Shown: piece by piece, positions 9,828 through 21,340 of the stretch
How the letters are laid out: each line of letters opens with the position of its first letter
How positions within the stretch are numbered: the stretch's first letter is position 1
Origin: Orientallactaga sibirica
Lineage: Eukaryota > Chordata > Mammalia > Rodentia > Dipodidae
DNA: 64,000 bases
Reading direction: 5' to 3'
Assembly: GCA_036365145.1 (NCBI GenBank)
Contig: JAEOAD010000015.1
Coordinates: forward strand, 7,371,501 to 7,435,500
Notes under the pieces: model-generated
Database searches by the model: none
Told to the model about the DNA's origin: nothing
The model's input: the letters and a program-made list of their open reading frames with translations, nothing else
Translations under genes and position numbers: made by a program

Positions 9828-12140
9828 ATGGACATTGAAAAGTTAATCAAAAATCTCCCCCAAAAGAAAAGTCCAGGACCAGATGGTTTCTCAGCCAAAG
9901 TCTATCAAACCTTTATTGAAGAACTGAAACCAATTTTTCTCAAACTGTTTTGCATAACCAGAGACCAAGGAATGTTCCCCAACTCCTTTTACGAAGCTAG
10001 CATTACCCTAATACCAAAACCAGAGAGAGATGCAGCAAGAAAACTATAGGCCTATATCCCTGATGAATTTACACACAAAGATCCTTAACAAAATCCTTGC
10101 AAACTGAATTCAACAACACATCAAAAGCATTACCTACCTTGATAAAGCAGGCTTCATCCCAGGGATGCAGGAATGGTTCAACATATGAAAATCCATCAAT
10201 GGAATGCATCACATAAATAAACTTAACCTTTAGAACCCCATGATCATCTCAATTGATGCAGAGAAGACCTTTGACAAATTACAACATCACTTCATAATCA
10301 AAATGCTGAAAAGAATAGGCATGGAGGGTTAATAGCTCAACACAATAAAGGCTATATATGAAGCACCCAAAACCCAAATAATACTTAGTGGGGAAAAGAC
10401 TCAAGGAGTTCCCATTGAGAGTGGGAACAAGACAGGGGTGCCCATACTCACCACTGCTCTTCAATATAGTACTATAAGTCCTAGCTCAAGTAATAAGACA
10501 GAAGAAAGAAATAAAAGGGATTCAAATTGGAAAAGAAGAAGTCAAGTTAGCCCTATTTGCAGATAATATTATCCTATACATAAGTGACCTGAAAGTCTCC
10601 ATCTCAAAATTTCTAAAGGAGATTAATTCCTTCAGTAAAGTGGCAAGGTACAAAATCAATGCACACAAGTCAGTAGCCTTTCTATATGCAAAGGACAAAT
10701 ATACAGAGAAAGAAGTCAGTGAGGCTGTCCTGTTTTCAATAGCAACAAAAAATATGAAATACCTTGGAATAATACTAACCAAGGATGTGAAAGACCTGTA
10801 TAATGAAAAAACCTCAAGAAAGAAATCAAGGAGGGCTTGGAAGATGGAAAAACCTCCCATGTTCCTGGATAGGAGAATTAATATTGTGAAAATGGCAATT
10901 TTACCCAAAGCAATATACAGATTTAATGCAATACCAATAAAAATACCAGCATCATTCTTCATAGAGATTGAAAAAGTGACCTCAAAATTCATGTTGAATT
11001 GCAGCAGGCCTTGAATATCCAAACATATCCTCAGCGAAAAAACACTTCTGGAGTTATCACCATACCCGATCTAAAGCCATATTACAAAGCCATAGTAACA
11101 AAAACAGCATGGTGCTAGCATAAGAACAGAAACATAGACCAATGGAACAGAATTCAAGACTCAGACTTTAGGTCTAGCTACTTGATCTTTGACAAAGGCG
11201 CCAATAATGTTGACTGGCAACAAATGGTGTTGGACCAGTTGGATGACCACATGTAGAAAAATGAAACTAGACCCACTCTTCTCCCCATACACAAAATTAA
11301 GTCCAAATGCATTAAAGACCTCAATATAAGATCTGAAACTCTTCTCCTACTTGAAGAAAAAAATAGGAAGCACTCTCCATGATATAGGAGTGGGGAAAGA
11401 CTTCCTGAATAAAATGCCAGTATCCCAGGTAATTAAACAATCACTTAACGAATGGGATCTTAGGAAGCTAAAATGCTTTTGCACAGATAAACACACCTTA
11501 AGAAGAGCCAATCAATTACCCAATGAATGGGAGAAAATCTTTGCCAGCTATACCACTGATTGGAGTCTAATATCTAGAATCTACAAAGAATTCAAAAACT
11601 AAACAATAAAAAAATCAAACAACTCACTCCAAAAGTGGGGCAGAGAACTGAATAGGGAGTTCTCAGAGGAAGAATTACAAATGGCTAACACACACTTAAG
11701 AAAATGTTCAACATCTCTAACCATTAGGGAAAAGCAAATTAAAACAACCATGAAGATGGGCTTGGTGGCACATGCCTTTAATCCCAGCACTTGGGAGGCA
11801 GAGGTAGGAGGATTGCCAAGAGTTTGAGGCCACCCTGAGACTACATAGTGAATTCCAGGACAGCCTGAGCTAGAATGAGACCCTACCTTGAAAACAGAAC
11901 AAAGCAACCATGAGATTCCACCTTACTCCACTAAGGATGGCAATCATTAAAAAACCTAACAATGACAGATGTTGGCAAGGATGCAGGAAAAGAGGAACCC
12001 TCATCCACTGCTGGTGGGAATGTAAACTTGCACAACCACTATGGAAATCAATTTGGAGATTCCTGAAAAGGAGAAACATAGAGCTACCAACAGCTCCAGT
12101 TATTCCCTTACTGGGCATTTATCCTAAATGCTCCATATAG
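9828..12140 (+). pseudogene. L1 ORF2 reverse transcriptase/C-terminal remnant
   Basis: Open pieces in several frames rebuild the order of L1 ORF2. At 9828 there is KSPGPDGFSAKVYQTF and ASITLIPKP, the start of the RT fingers. At 10556-10567 the catalytic FADD box reads FADN, so the second aspartate is lost. At 10640-11014 comes the thumb ([17 protein letters not shown]). At 11351-11602 lies EWDLRKLKCFCTDKHTLRRA. At 11910-12140 is the cysteine/histidine C-terminus (GTLIHCWWECKLAQPLWKS). Stops, frameshifts and the B1 insertion separate these pieces, so no working enzyme can be made. Confidence 0.88.
11754..11904 (+). mobile_element. B1-type SINE inside L1
   Basis: GGGCTTGGTGGCACATGCC to CCCTACCTTGAAAACAGAAC. 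The flanks CAACCATGA at 11745-11753 and 11905-11913 are a perfect 9 bp duplication of L1 sequence, so the B1 is younger than the L1. Confidence 0.93.
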
Positions 12141-12149
12141 TAATACAGA

Positions 12150-13774
12150 GACATTTGCTCCACCATGTTTATAGCTGCTTAATTCATTATAGCTAAGAAC
12201 TGGCATCAACCCAGATGCCCATCATTGGATAAATAGATAATGAAGTTGTGGTAAATTTGCACAATATAACTCTACTCAGCAGTAAGACAAAATGATACAA
12301 TTAAATTTGTAGAAAAATGGACAGACTTGGAACAGATCATAGCAAACTCACACAATCACAGAAAGACAAGCGTCACATGTGTCACTTATCTTCAGTTCCT
12401 AGCCTGGACCTGTTTGAGTTGCTGTCATACCTGATAGGCAACTCAAGGCCCAAACAATAGGGATGGAAGGGTTTGGGGGGAGAGGAGGGGAATGGGAGGG
12501 GGAAAAACAAACACAAAATTAAATCCAAAATGAGCTGATACCATAGAAACCTGTATCCTTGGAGACAGCTAAAAGATGTAACCCTCAAAAAGAGTAAGAG
12601 GGGAGCACTGAAAATTGGGCTCTGGTGAGGGTAAAATGAAGCCTAAGCTTAAAAGAAATTTTTTTTTCTGTCTCTGACCTGTAAGTCCCAGTACTAGAAA
12701 CTGGTTGCTACCTACGCTGAGCTGTTGATCGAAGAGACCTATAAGGTCCCCAAATCAAGACAGCTTTCTGTCAAAGTACTTGATTAACTTCCAAAAAGGC
12801 AAAAGCTAAGACCCTATTGCTGAAGACAGCATATGCTGCTGACAAAGAGCACAGAGAGACCAGGCTGGAATTCAGAAAAGAGCCAGTCCTCAGACAGCCT
12901 GTCTAGTGCTGGAAAGTGCTACATGAGCTACTGGGGGAAAATAGCCCACAATGGTTTGAGCAACTAGAGGTCTAAGCTGCTCAGAAGGAAACACCCTGAC
13001 ATGATGTAAATGCCAGTGAATCAGTGGTACACAGCCTCAGTGGGTAACTAATAGCTTTCTTATTGGCTAAGAGATCCACTCAGTGTAAAGGAACCCATAT
13101 CTGGAATTGGGAACCAGATCAGAATCCTATGGAGACAAAGGTTATGTTCTCCAGTGTCAAGCTCTCACTAGTCTTTGGCTAAAAGAGGGGTTACATACAT
13201 CAAATTCTCCATAAATTAATAATTCTTATCCCATTTATACTATCCTGACTTCACTCTTCATTGGACACTCTGTTCTTTTTCAGAAGGCAGTGAGACTGAA
13301 GGAGATAAACTACCCCATCGCACTTCGGCCAAGCCACAGCTGAATCCACAGAGGAATGGGGATATGAGCAAGAGTGCTGCTTCCATGCTGTTCCTGATAA
13401 TCAGCAGCAGGGTGTAGGAGACAGACCCTGAGGATGCTCAACACCTACCAAAGTAGAGATCCAGAGACTCCTAAGAGCTCATCACTGAAATAGACTTAAA
13501 CTCACCCACCATGGCTCATAGAATTTTGAGGAAGAGGGGGCAGAAAGATTGTAAGAGACACAGGTTGAGATATCATGCTCAGAGGCATTCCCCACCCCCA
13601 AAATAACTTACCACTTCTCTCTCAATTCATAAACCACAACCCCATGGGGAATACCTGCAACCCCACTGAAGAATGACCCCACTGGAACGGGGACAGGGAT
13701 GAAGGAAAAGATGGTACCAACACATGATATATCCATATGAAACATCTTGTTAATAATAATAACAATACACAATT
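12150..13774 (+). other. L1 3'UTR of the 9.6-13.8 kb element
   Basis: Begins after the last ORF2 similarity (ATAGCTAAGAACTGGCATCA is still the L1 3' coding/UTR border region). It holds a G-rich purine tract at 12466-12504, typical of mammalian L1 3'UTRs, then about 1.2 kb of unique 3'UTR that recurs twice elsewhere in the window. Short frames within it are not genes. Confidence 0.75.
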
Positions 13775-13812
13775 TAAAAAAAAAAAAAAAAAAAGCAAGG
13801 CACAAGTATACT

Positions 13813-14172
13813 TGTAACAGACAGCTTCAGGTTTGCTGAGATGAACTTCCAGACCAGGAAAAGTTATGGAGGAAGGGATATTTATTGAAGCTTATAGATC
13901 CAGGGGTAGTTCCATAATGGCAGAAGAAGCTGGCCTGCTTTCACAGGGCCAAACACAGAGAGAGAAGCCACAAGCCAAAAGTCATACAGCACAGGACACT
14001 TCAGGAACTCCACCTAGGCACAGTTTGCATATCTTTAGATTGAAATCCTCAACCCACCACCACACCTTAAGATCCGCCCAGTGACATTGCTTCCAGCAAG
14101 GTGGCTTCAGATGCAAACTATAAACTAATAAAACACTGAATATATTGGGGGCCATCTATTCAAACTACCACA
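13813..14172 (-). mobile_element. Solo LTR, ERVL-MaLR type, antisense
   Basis: Reverse complement of the family seen at 8630-9023. It begins TGTAACAGACAGCTTCAGG and ends TTCAAACTACCACA. Shared words in reverse include GGATATTTATTGAAGCTTAT, AGATGCAAACTATAAACTAA and AACACTGAATATATTGGGGG. The flanks do not give a perfect 5 bp duplication, so one edge may be altered. Confidence 0.82.
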
Positions 14173-14186
14173 CTTGTGTATTTGTT

Positions 14187-14337
14187 TAGTTATCATTTTG
14201 GGAGGACAGGGTCTCATGTTTCCCAGGCTGGTCTTGAACTTGCTTTGTAGCCAAAGCTGGCTTTCAGCTCCTGATTCTTCTGCCTTTACTTTCTGAGGGT
14301 TGAAATTTTAAGCTAAACTGCCATGCCAAGCTATCAA
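14187..14337 (-). mobile_element. Old B1/proto-B1 SINE, antisense
   Basis: GGACAGGGTCTCATGTTTCC, CAGGCTGGTCTTGAACTTGC, then CTGATTCTTCTGCCTTTACT and CATGCCAAGC follow the antisense B1/7SL order. It lacks the host-specific middle of the younger copies and is much more diverged. Confidence 0.7.
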
Positions 14338-14454
14338 AAAGGAATTTTATCCATTTTATGTAGGAGAGCAAAATGATGAGCAAGCAAAATAGCCAGATGC
14401 AAAAATCCATAACAATATCTTAGTTAAGTCAAGCCATGTCCACGGAGTGTCATA

Positions 14455-15425
14455 TGTTGGCAGAAGGAGAATGTCACCAGTACTGAAGTAATGCCACCAG
14501 TCCTGGAGTAATGTCACCAGCAACAGATGTTTGCCACCAGTACTAGAGCAATGTCACCAGTACTAGAGTAATGCCACCAATACTAGAGTAATGTCATCTT
14601 GCTCTCAGGCAGGACTTTCTGATGCCTTGCAGTTTGATGTTGTCACTTCTGTAAAATTCTGTGTCCCCTGACTTGATGATGTCTTCATGTACAGAGGTAT
14701 ATTCATTGCTGAAGACACTTATTTTAAAATGCTCAACCGATGACAGGGCTAAGTTGGAAGATTATAAGGTACCTCTTAATGCTGAGTGAATGAAAAGAGT
14801 CAGGACAACAAAGGATAGACTCTATTCCAGTAAGAAAGACTGAAAGAGCACTGGGAGTCACAAAGGAGCTGATATCACAGCTGAAAAGTACAGAGAAACA
14901 GAAAATGAGGCAAAAAGGACTGGCTGCCCTGAGCTCCAATTCTACAGCTCCTCGTCGGAAGTAAGTCAGGCAGTCCTGGAGAAAAGAGACTGGCAGTCCT
15001 ATTCACAGGTTAAGCCTACAGTTCTCACAGCCATTGGCTCAAGTGTATGGCACAATGCAGGCCTGGTCCTAGCCAGACCACATGGCAGAAGAAACCAGGA
15101 AGTGGCTTCTGTGAACATGGCATTCTGCTCAGGCTTGGCGTGACAACAGCTACAGTCCCATGCTCACGAGATGCCTGCTACAAGATCTCCTGTCCAGAGA
15201 CAGGGTGTCATTGGTCACAAAAAGGGGGACCACCCCATACAATGATTATGCAGCCAAGCCCCTTAAAACCCACGTGCACTTCCTCAATAAACGAGTTTGC
15301 GGCAGCTCGCCCTCAGCTGCTTCCACCCAACTCCCAGAGTCTGCGTAGTGATTCCGCGCTGCTCACCCCAACTTGGCAGAGACCCTACTGTCCCTCCTGG
15401 GCTGGCCTTAGGGGGGACCGCAACA
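14455..15425 (+). mobile_element. ERV-like LTR (candidate, class unassigned)
   Basis: About 971 bp with TGTTG at the left and CAACA at the right, a 5 bp perfect terminal inverted repeat with TG...CA ends. The first 150 bp carry six 20 bp tandem repeats, as in LTR U3 enhancers. Near the right end come a CCTTAAAACC TATA-like box (about 15261), an AATAAA signal (15286-15291) and a CpG-rich R/U5-like stretch (CGAGTTTGCGGCAGCTCGCC). No matching target duplication or clear primer-binding site was seen. A decayed promoter of another kind is the alternative. Confidence 0.5.
14471..14598 (+). repeat. 20 bp tandem repeat array
   Basis: Six consecutive units of exactly 20 bp, consensus ATGTCACCAGTACTAGAGTA, with C/T and small changes between units, and a seventh partial unit (ATGTCATC). 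The strict period and position near the left end of an LTR-like element suggest a U3 enhancer repeat. Confidence 0.92.
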
Positions 15426-15429
15426 CTCG

Positions 15430-16620
15430 AGTTTGGAGATTTGGTGAGAGTGTAATTTACCATGGCTCCTAAGTGGAATATATCCATGGGGGCAGCTGTG
15501 GTGAGGGGGAGGTCTGCAAATGGACATTCTAGAAGTTCAGGCAGAAGATGGCTTGGGCAGTAAAGGTCATAGTGGTTAGTTTGCTGATGAGAATCAGTTC
15601 TTATAATCCTAGGATATCATGGAGAATGACAGCCCTGAGCCTAATGTCAGTGTGTGCCCAAAATTCTGAAATCATGTATTGCCAAGTGGAACTGCTAGTG
15701 AACTTCTGTAGCCTCCTCCTACCTCAGCAGAATTTGAAAGCCCTGAAGGTGGTCTTCCTGCAGTTCTCAGTGCTTTGTTTTCTTCCTCTATTCCTAATGC
15801 ACTGGGGAAACATCCCTGGCCTTGACATTAGCCAGCTCATGGTGTATAAAGTGGGTGTCTCTGGAACATGAAGAAAATTGGCAGGTTTGTAAGGCTACGA
15901 AGCTAACTGTGGCCAAAAGAGACTTCTGGGAAGAAGGGAACATTGAGAATGAGACAACCCTGTTATCCATCTGACATCTGGCTAGTCTGGGCTCAGCATG
16001 AGCTTCTGTGGTAGAAAAGACAAGAGATTCCAAGTTCCTCTCCATTCCTGGAAGACTCCAACATCAGAAGCACTGAAAGAAGGCACTTCAAAACTTTGTT
16101 GTTTAAATGTTTTCCTTTGTATTTCTCCTCCTTTTGCTTGTTTTTTCTTTTTGATATATTTTTAACATTATTTTTATGATCTTTAAAAAGATTTAAAAAT
16201 TTTTATTTCTCTCCCTAGATTTATCTAATTTTGTTTACATTTTTCTTTACTGTGTAATATAATCTTTGTCTTATTCTTACTCTTTTTTCTCTCTCTTAAT
16301 AACCTTTATCTCTATTCTTCCTTTTTCATTCATTTTGTTTAATTGTGTCTCTTTCCTTTTTCCCTTCCTTTATTTTAATTCATCTACCATTTCTACTTTT
16401 ATAATAAACAGTTTTAAGTTCATAGCCTACTCTACTTTTCTATTTTGTGGTGCTTGGTAGTATACTAGTTGGTTTTAATTAGCTTTAAGTGTCTTTCAAT
16501 ATATGGTTTGGTTTGGTATTGTTGCTATGACAGTAGTGTGTTTTCTTTTCTCTAAGGGGACTGGGAATTAAGCCATCAAAGGAAGGTTTATTAATAAGGA
16601 AATCCTCAAATAAAACTGGA
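15430..16620 (+). other. Possible L1 5' region, T-rich
   Basis: No coding sequence. From about 16090 to 16560 the plus strand is a pyrimidine- and T-rich tract, then the strand bias flips to A-rich at the ORF1 start near 16850. T-rich leader sequence ahead of ORF1 is known from old mammalian L1s, so this may be the 5'UTR of the L1 to the right. The part 15430-16080 is unassigned. Confidence 0.35.
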
Positions 16621-16621
16621 A

Positions 16622-16832
16622 GAGGGTTGGAGATATTGCTTAGTGGTTAAGGCACCTACCTGCAAAGCCTAATCATCCAGGTTTGATTCCTCAGAACCCA
16701 GGTAAAGCTATATGCACAACATGGCACATGTATCTGGAGTTTATTTGCAGTGGCTAGAGGCCCTGAAATGCCTATACTTCTCTGTGTGTGTGTCTGCATC
16801 TCTTCTTGCAAATAAATTTTTTTAAAAATTAA
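16622..16832 (+). mobile_element. tRNA-type SINE with target duplication
   Basis: Head AGATATTGCTTAGTGGTTAA, B box region GGTTTGATTCC, body TATCTGGAGTTTATTTGCAG and a CAAATAAATTTTTTT tail. Flanks AAAACTGGAA (about 16612) and AAAACTAGAA (about 16834) form the duplication. Confidence 0.9.
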
Positions 16833-18431
16833 AAAACTAGAAAATACATCTATATCAACAGATACACAAAGTACAACACAAAAACATAAGAAATGTAAAA
16901 GAAGAAAATCAACTTGATATTTCTAAAGCTGTTGATTCCATAATTCCCCAGCCCAAAGATACTTAAATACCAAAGAAATCTAAAGTGTACTTGTGAAAGT
17001 GATTGATGACTTTAAAAAGGATACAAATATACAGATGAATGAAGTAAAGAAATCTATTCTAAACCTGGATAAGATAGCAGCAATGTAGATGAAAAAGTCA
17101 GCAAGGAAATCAAGATTTTAAAACAAACAAACAAACCAAGTTGTAATAAAAGAAAAATTCAATAAATCAAAAGACACAACAGAAAGCCCCACCAATAGTC
17201 TAGGTGAAGCAGAAAAAAATGGATATCAGGGTTGGAAAATAAGGAAAAGATTCAGAAAAAATACAGAAAAACGTTAAACTGGATGACCATAACTTTTAAG
17301 AATTCTGAGACATTTCAGAAGACTGATCTTAGATTTCATGGGATAGAAGGAGCTAAGATAAAAACTAAAGGCATAGAAAACCTATCCAATAAAATTAGAA
17401 CAGAAAGTTCCCCAAATTTAAGGAAATAAGTGGACATCTAAATACAGAAGGTATTTAGAACCCAAAATACACATGACTAGAAAAGAATCTGTCCATGACA
17501 TATTACTATTTAAATGTTAAGACTCCATAACTCCATAAAGAAATAGTATTAATAGTTATAAGAAAAAATGCTGAGTTACAATGATGGACTCATCAGAATA
17601 ATATCAGATTTCTCAGTAGAAGCCCTAAAAGATAGGAAATCATTGGACAATATGTTCTAAGCTCAGCAAAGGAATAATTGTCAATTGAGATTACAACATG
17701 TAACATAGTTACATTTTAAAATTGGCAGAAACCTAAAGATATTCCAAGATAAACATAAATGAAGGCCATTCACAACCTAGTATTGCAAAAGATAAATAAA
17801 GGAATAGTACATATAAAGGAGGAACAAAGATAGCTTCAGTCATGAGAATACAAGAAAGAATGAATTTCATTAGAGGAATAAATGAACAAAGGAGAGCTAG
17901 GAAAGAATCTGTCTGACTAAGCAAGGCAGAACCCTCTAAACTTGAATAGGGGGAAAGAAGAGAAAGCAGTATTTGAACCAACCACGAAAATAGCAAAATG
18001 GGAAATCATACTTGTCTAATTGCAAAGTGCCTAAATTCTTTACTAAAAGAGATGGGTTGATTGTATTACAGCATAAGACCTCATTGTTGTATGTATATGA
18101 AACACACTTCACTGCCAAAGAAAAACACAATTTGAAAGTAAAAGGATGGAAGTGGATATATCCAGTATGTGGAAGCTCAAAACCAGCCATACTCATGTAT
18201 GATGAAGTAGACTTCAAGACACATTAGTCAGAAGAGACAAGAAAATCAAATGATATTAATAAAAGGAGCAATTTATCAATATATACTATATATATATGTA
18301 GCAAGTGTATATATTTTCATGAAATAAATGCTATTGACTATAAAGGGACAGATAGGTACAGATACACTAATAGTGGGTGAGTTAAATATATCACTCTTAT
18401 AAATAGATTTAAAAAAAAAAATCAAAAAGAA

Positions 18432-18776
18432 ATTCCAAGGGGTAGGGAGTTATCTCAGCAGGTAGATGTGCTTCTGGTCTTGGAATAGGAACTTGAATTT
18501 GATTTTCAGCACCCATGCAAAAAGCCAGTTATGGCCACATAAGCCTGTAAATCCAGGGCTGAGGGAAGCTGAAATAGGAATCATTGGGGCTTGTTGGTCA
18601 ATCTGACCAAAATTTACAAGCTCTTGGTTCAGTGAGAGACTCAGTGTAAGAAATAAGGCAAAAGGGCAATACAGAAAGATATCTGATATTCTCCTTTGGC
18701 TTCTGCATGTATGTACACAGGCATGTGCTTTTGCATGCACACATGGGCATATAATACACACACATATACACACAAA
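18432..18776 (+). mobile_element. B4-type SINE inside L1
   Basis: Head AGGGAGTTATCTCAGCAGG, then GCACCCATGCAAAAAGCCAG, TAAATCCAGGGCTGAGGGAA, TCAGTGAGAGACTCAGTG and TTTGGCTTCTGCATGTATG, ending in a CA-rich tail. Same plan as the copy at 1.74 kb and equally old. Confidence 0.72.
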
Positions 18777-19500
18777 AGGAGCTCTAAAGTTATTGTACCA
18801 TAGATAAGATGTGCTTAACGGATATCACAACCTGTTCTATCCAACAGCTTGGAATACACATTCTTCTCAATAGTTGAATTTTTTTCTAAAAGAGGTCACA
18901 TTATAGGCTATAAACAAGTCTTAGATAGTATAAAAAATCAAAATTTTTTGTATCTTATAACAGATTAAAAGAAATCAACAACAAAGGAAACTACAAACTA
19001 TACAAATACATGAAAACTGGAAAAATATGCTTTTAAATAACCAATGAATCACTGAAGAAAGCAGAAAAGAAATTTAGAAATTCATGCAGCCAATTGAAAA
19101 TGAACTACTTATTAGAACCTTTAAGATACAACAAATGCAATTCTAAGATGTAAGGTAACTTCTGTGTCTATATTAAAAGATCAGAGAGATCGCAAATAAA
19201 TAACCCAATGATAAACCTTAAGGTATTAGGAAAACAAGAAGGACCAACTGCCAAATTATAAGATAGAACGAAATAATAAGTTCAGGGCATAAACTAATGA
19301 TATTCAACTAAAAGAGCATTATATAAAGTGAATGAAACAGTCCTTCTCCTAAAAGGGAAACATGATTGACAAATCTTTAGCCAATCTACCAAAATAAAGA
19401 AAACCCAAATTAAGAAAAGTAGAGATATGATTTAGGATCTTGCAACATATACCAATGAAATTCAGAGGGTCATTATGGAATACTTTGAAAACCTATATTT

Positions 19501-20731
19501 ATTTTTTATTTTTATTATTTTATTTTGATTTTTTATTGACAACTTCCTTAATTGTAGACAATATCCCATGGTACTTCCCTCTCCCGCTCTTTCCCCTTTG
19601 AAACATCACTCTCCATCATATCCCCTCCCTCTCTCAATCAGTCTCTCTTTTAATTTTGATGTCATTATCTTTTCCTCCTATTATGATGGTCTTGTGTAAG
19701 TAGTGTCAGGCACTGTGAGGTCATGGATATCCAGGCCATTTTGTGTCTGGAGGAGCATGTTGTAAGGAGTCCTACCCTTCCTTTGGCTCTTACATTCTTT
19801 CCACCGCCTCTTCCGCAATGGATCCTGAGCCTTGGAAGGTGTGTTAGAGATGTTTCTATGCTAAACATTCCTCTGTCCCTTCTTCTCAGCACCATGGTGC
19901 CTTCTGAGTCATCCCAAGGTTGCCACCATCTGAAAATAAAAGCTTCTCTAACCAAAAGTGAGAGTAGCATTAATATATGGGTGTGGACTTTAATAGAAGT
20001 GCTTACTGGGCAGTTTGGTGAGCCTAGTATATACATTTAGCGTGACCCCAGCAGACGTTACACCCCTAGGGCTCATGACTTCCCCTGTCGTAGGTTTTTA
20101 GTATCAGGGATGTATTTCCTCCCATGGAGCAGGCCTCCAGTCCAATTAGAGAGTGGTTGTTTTCCCCCATAACAGACATGCCACTATTGCACCCGTTGGC
20201 TCATTTGGCCTGGCTGGCCAGATTTAAAGCTTGCAGTGTTCACTGTTGAGTATTTTCACTGGTGTTTTCTCTCTCCCATTGAACTGCATGCAGTGTAGCT
20301 TTTTCAACTTTCTGTCAGCTGGTCCACATGGAGGAGGCTTTCAGCTCAGCTCCAGCAGGATTTCTCAGTGACCTTGCGGCCCAAGTATGTGGACTCTTCA
20401 GCAATAGGGTCTTACCATCTATACCATCTATTTCTGGTGGGAAACCAAGGGCCTCAGCAATGGCCTGTAATGTTTTGGAGATGTCTGTGACCTCCCTGGC
20501 CAACAACACACTGGAAGGTATCCCATCCTTGGCACTGAAAAATTTCTGGTAACAATCTATTGCTTCTGAGTGTTCCATTATCCAGAAAAGTAGGTTTCAA
20601 TATGACTTATTTATATCCTCTTAGATTTTTATTAGCCCTCCCTCCACCTTTCCTTTACTCAGTCTCTTCCTCTGACCTCACTTAGGCTTTTTCACCCCCA
20701 TTAATCTGTTCTTATACTTAATAGGATGGTA
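19501..20731 (-). mobile_element. L1 3'UTR copy nested in older L1, 16 bp target duplication
   Basis: A 1231 bp antisense insertion. Its tail (TTTTTATTATTTTATTTTG) touches the left duplication TTGAAAACCTATATTT (19485-19500), repeated perfectly at 20732-20747. Only 3'UTR of one L1 lineage is present: the region at 19540-19930 also occurs at 4.24-4.62 kb and 50.76-50.95 kb. Minus-strand frames of up to 123 codons inside it are 3'UTR, not genes. Perfect duplication implies one of the younger events here. Confidence 0.88.
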
Positions 20732-21340
20732 TTGAAAACCTATATTTCAAAAAGCAAGAAAATCTATAAGAAATGGATAAATTCTCATATATATAAGACA
20801 TACCAAAATTGAATCAAGAAGATATGAAAAACTTAAACAGATATGTAGTACACAATAAATGCAAAATCTTAAATAGATGTATAACCAGTTGCAAGTAAAA
20901 CCTTTCCCCAATAAAGCAAAGCCCAGAACTGGATGAATTCACTATTTCATTCCACCAAACTCTTCAAGAGCTAACACCAATGCTTCTTAAAATATTGCAT
21001 TTATAGAAAGAAAACTCATTCTATGAAGCCAGCATAGGCTCATACCAAAGCTGGATAAAGATACAACAAAAGAAAACTATAGGTCAATTTTTCCTGATAA
21101 CATAGGTACAAAAAGTTTCAATAGATTTTTCACAAGTTAAACTCAGCAATGTATTAAAAAGATTATACACCATGCTTAGATTGACTTATTGCAGGGATAC
21201 AAGGATGGTTTAACATACTCAAATAAATAAATATAATATCAAAAATGGATTCAGAGATAGAAATCACATGATCATCTCAATAGATGCAAAAGAGGCCTTT
21301 TTCAAAGTCCTATATTACTTCATGATAAAAGATAATTTAT

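Larger units (their letters stand above)
9615..13796 (+). mobile_element. 5'-truncated L1 with long 3'UTR
   Basis: Sense L1 holding the reverse transcriptase and C-terminal parts of ORF2 followed by a 3'UTR of about 1.5 kb and a poly(A) run (13775-13793). The 3'UTR shares many blocks with the copies at 36.6-37.6 kb (antisense) and 39.0-40.85 kb (sense), for example GAGCTGTTGATC and TGTCTAGTGC. A B1 SINE sits inside ORF2 at 11754-11904. The truncation leaves out the 5'UTR, ORF1 and endonuclease. Confidence 0.9.
16850..21340 (+). mobile_element. Old, heavily decayed L1 (ORF1 and 5' half of ORF2), multiply invaded
   Basis: A-rich sense L1. Translation at 17232-17429 contains LRFHGIEGAKIKTKGIENLS then KIRTESSPNLRK, the RNA-binding region of ORF1p. 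Translation at 18012-18227 contains YETHFTAKEKHNLKVKGWKW, the start of the ORF2 endonuclease. Around 20930-21330 comes the RT start (CCCAGAACTGGATGAATTC onwards). It is interrupted by a B4 SINE (18432-18776) and a 1.23 kb L1 3'UTR copy (19501-20731). Similarity stops at the SINE at 21341, so the RT core, ORF2 C-terminus and 3'UTR are missing. Confidence 0.8.

Noticed and set aside
14471..14598. CRISPR-like array
   Set aside because: Units are contiguous without spacers and the DNA is clearly mammalian.
14455..15425. Idea that this is a CpG-island promoter of a host gene
   Set aside because: CpGs are confined to about 130 bases near an AATAAA signal, which fits R/U5 of an LTR better, and no exon follows.
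15047..15472. 141-codon plus-strand frame across the LTR-like element
   Set aside because: Spans the putative R/U5 and polyadenylation region. No retroviral protein motif is present.
19665..20578. Antisense frames of 123 and 87 codons
   Set aside because: Lie within an L1 3'UTR copy. The same UTR elsewhere has shifted frames, so no conserved protein.
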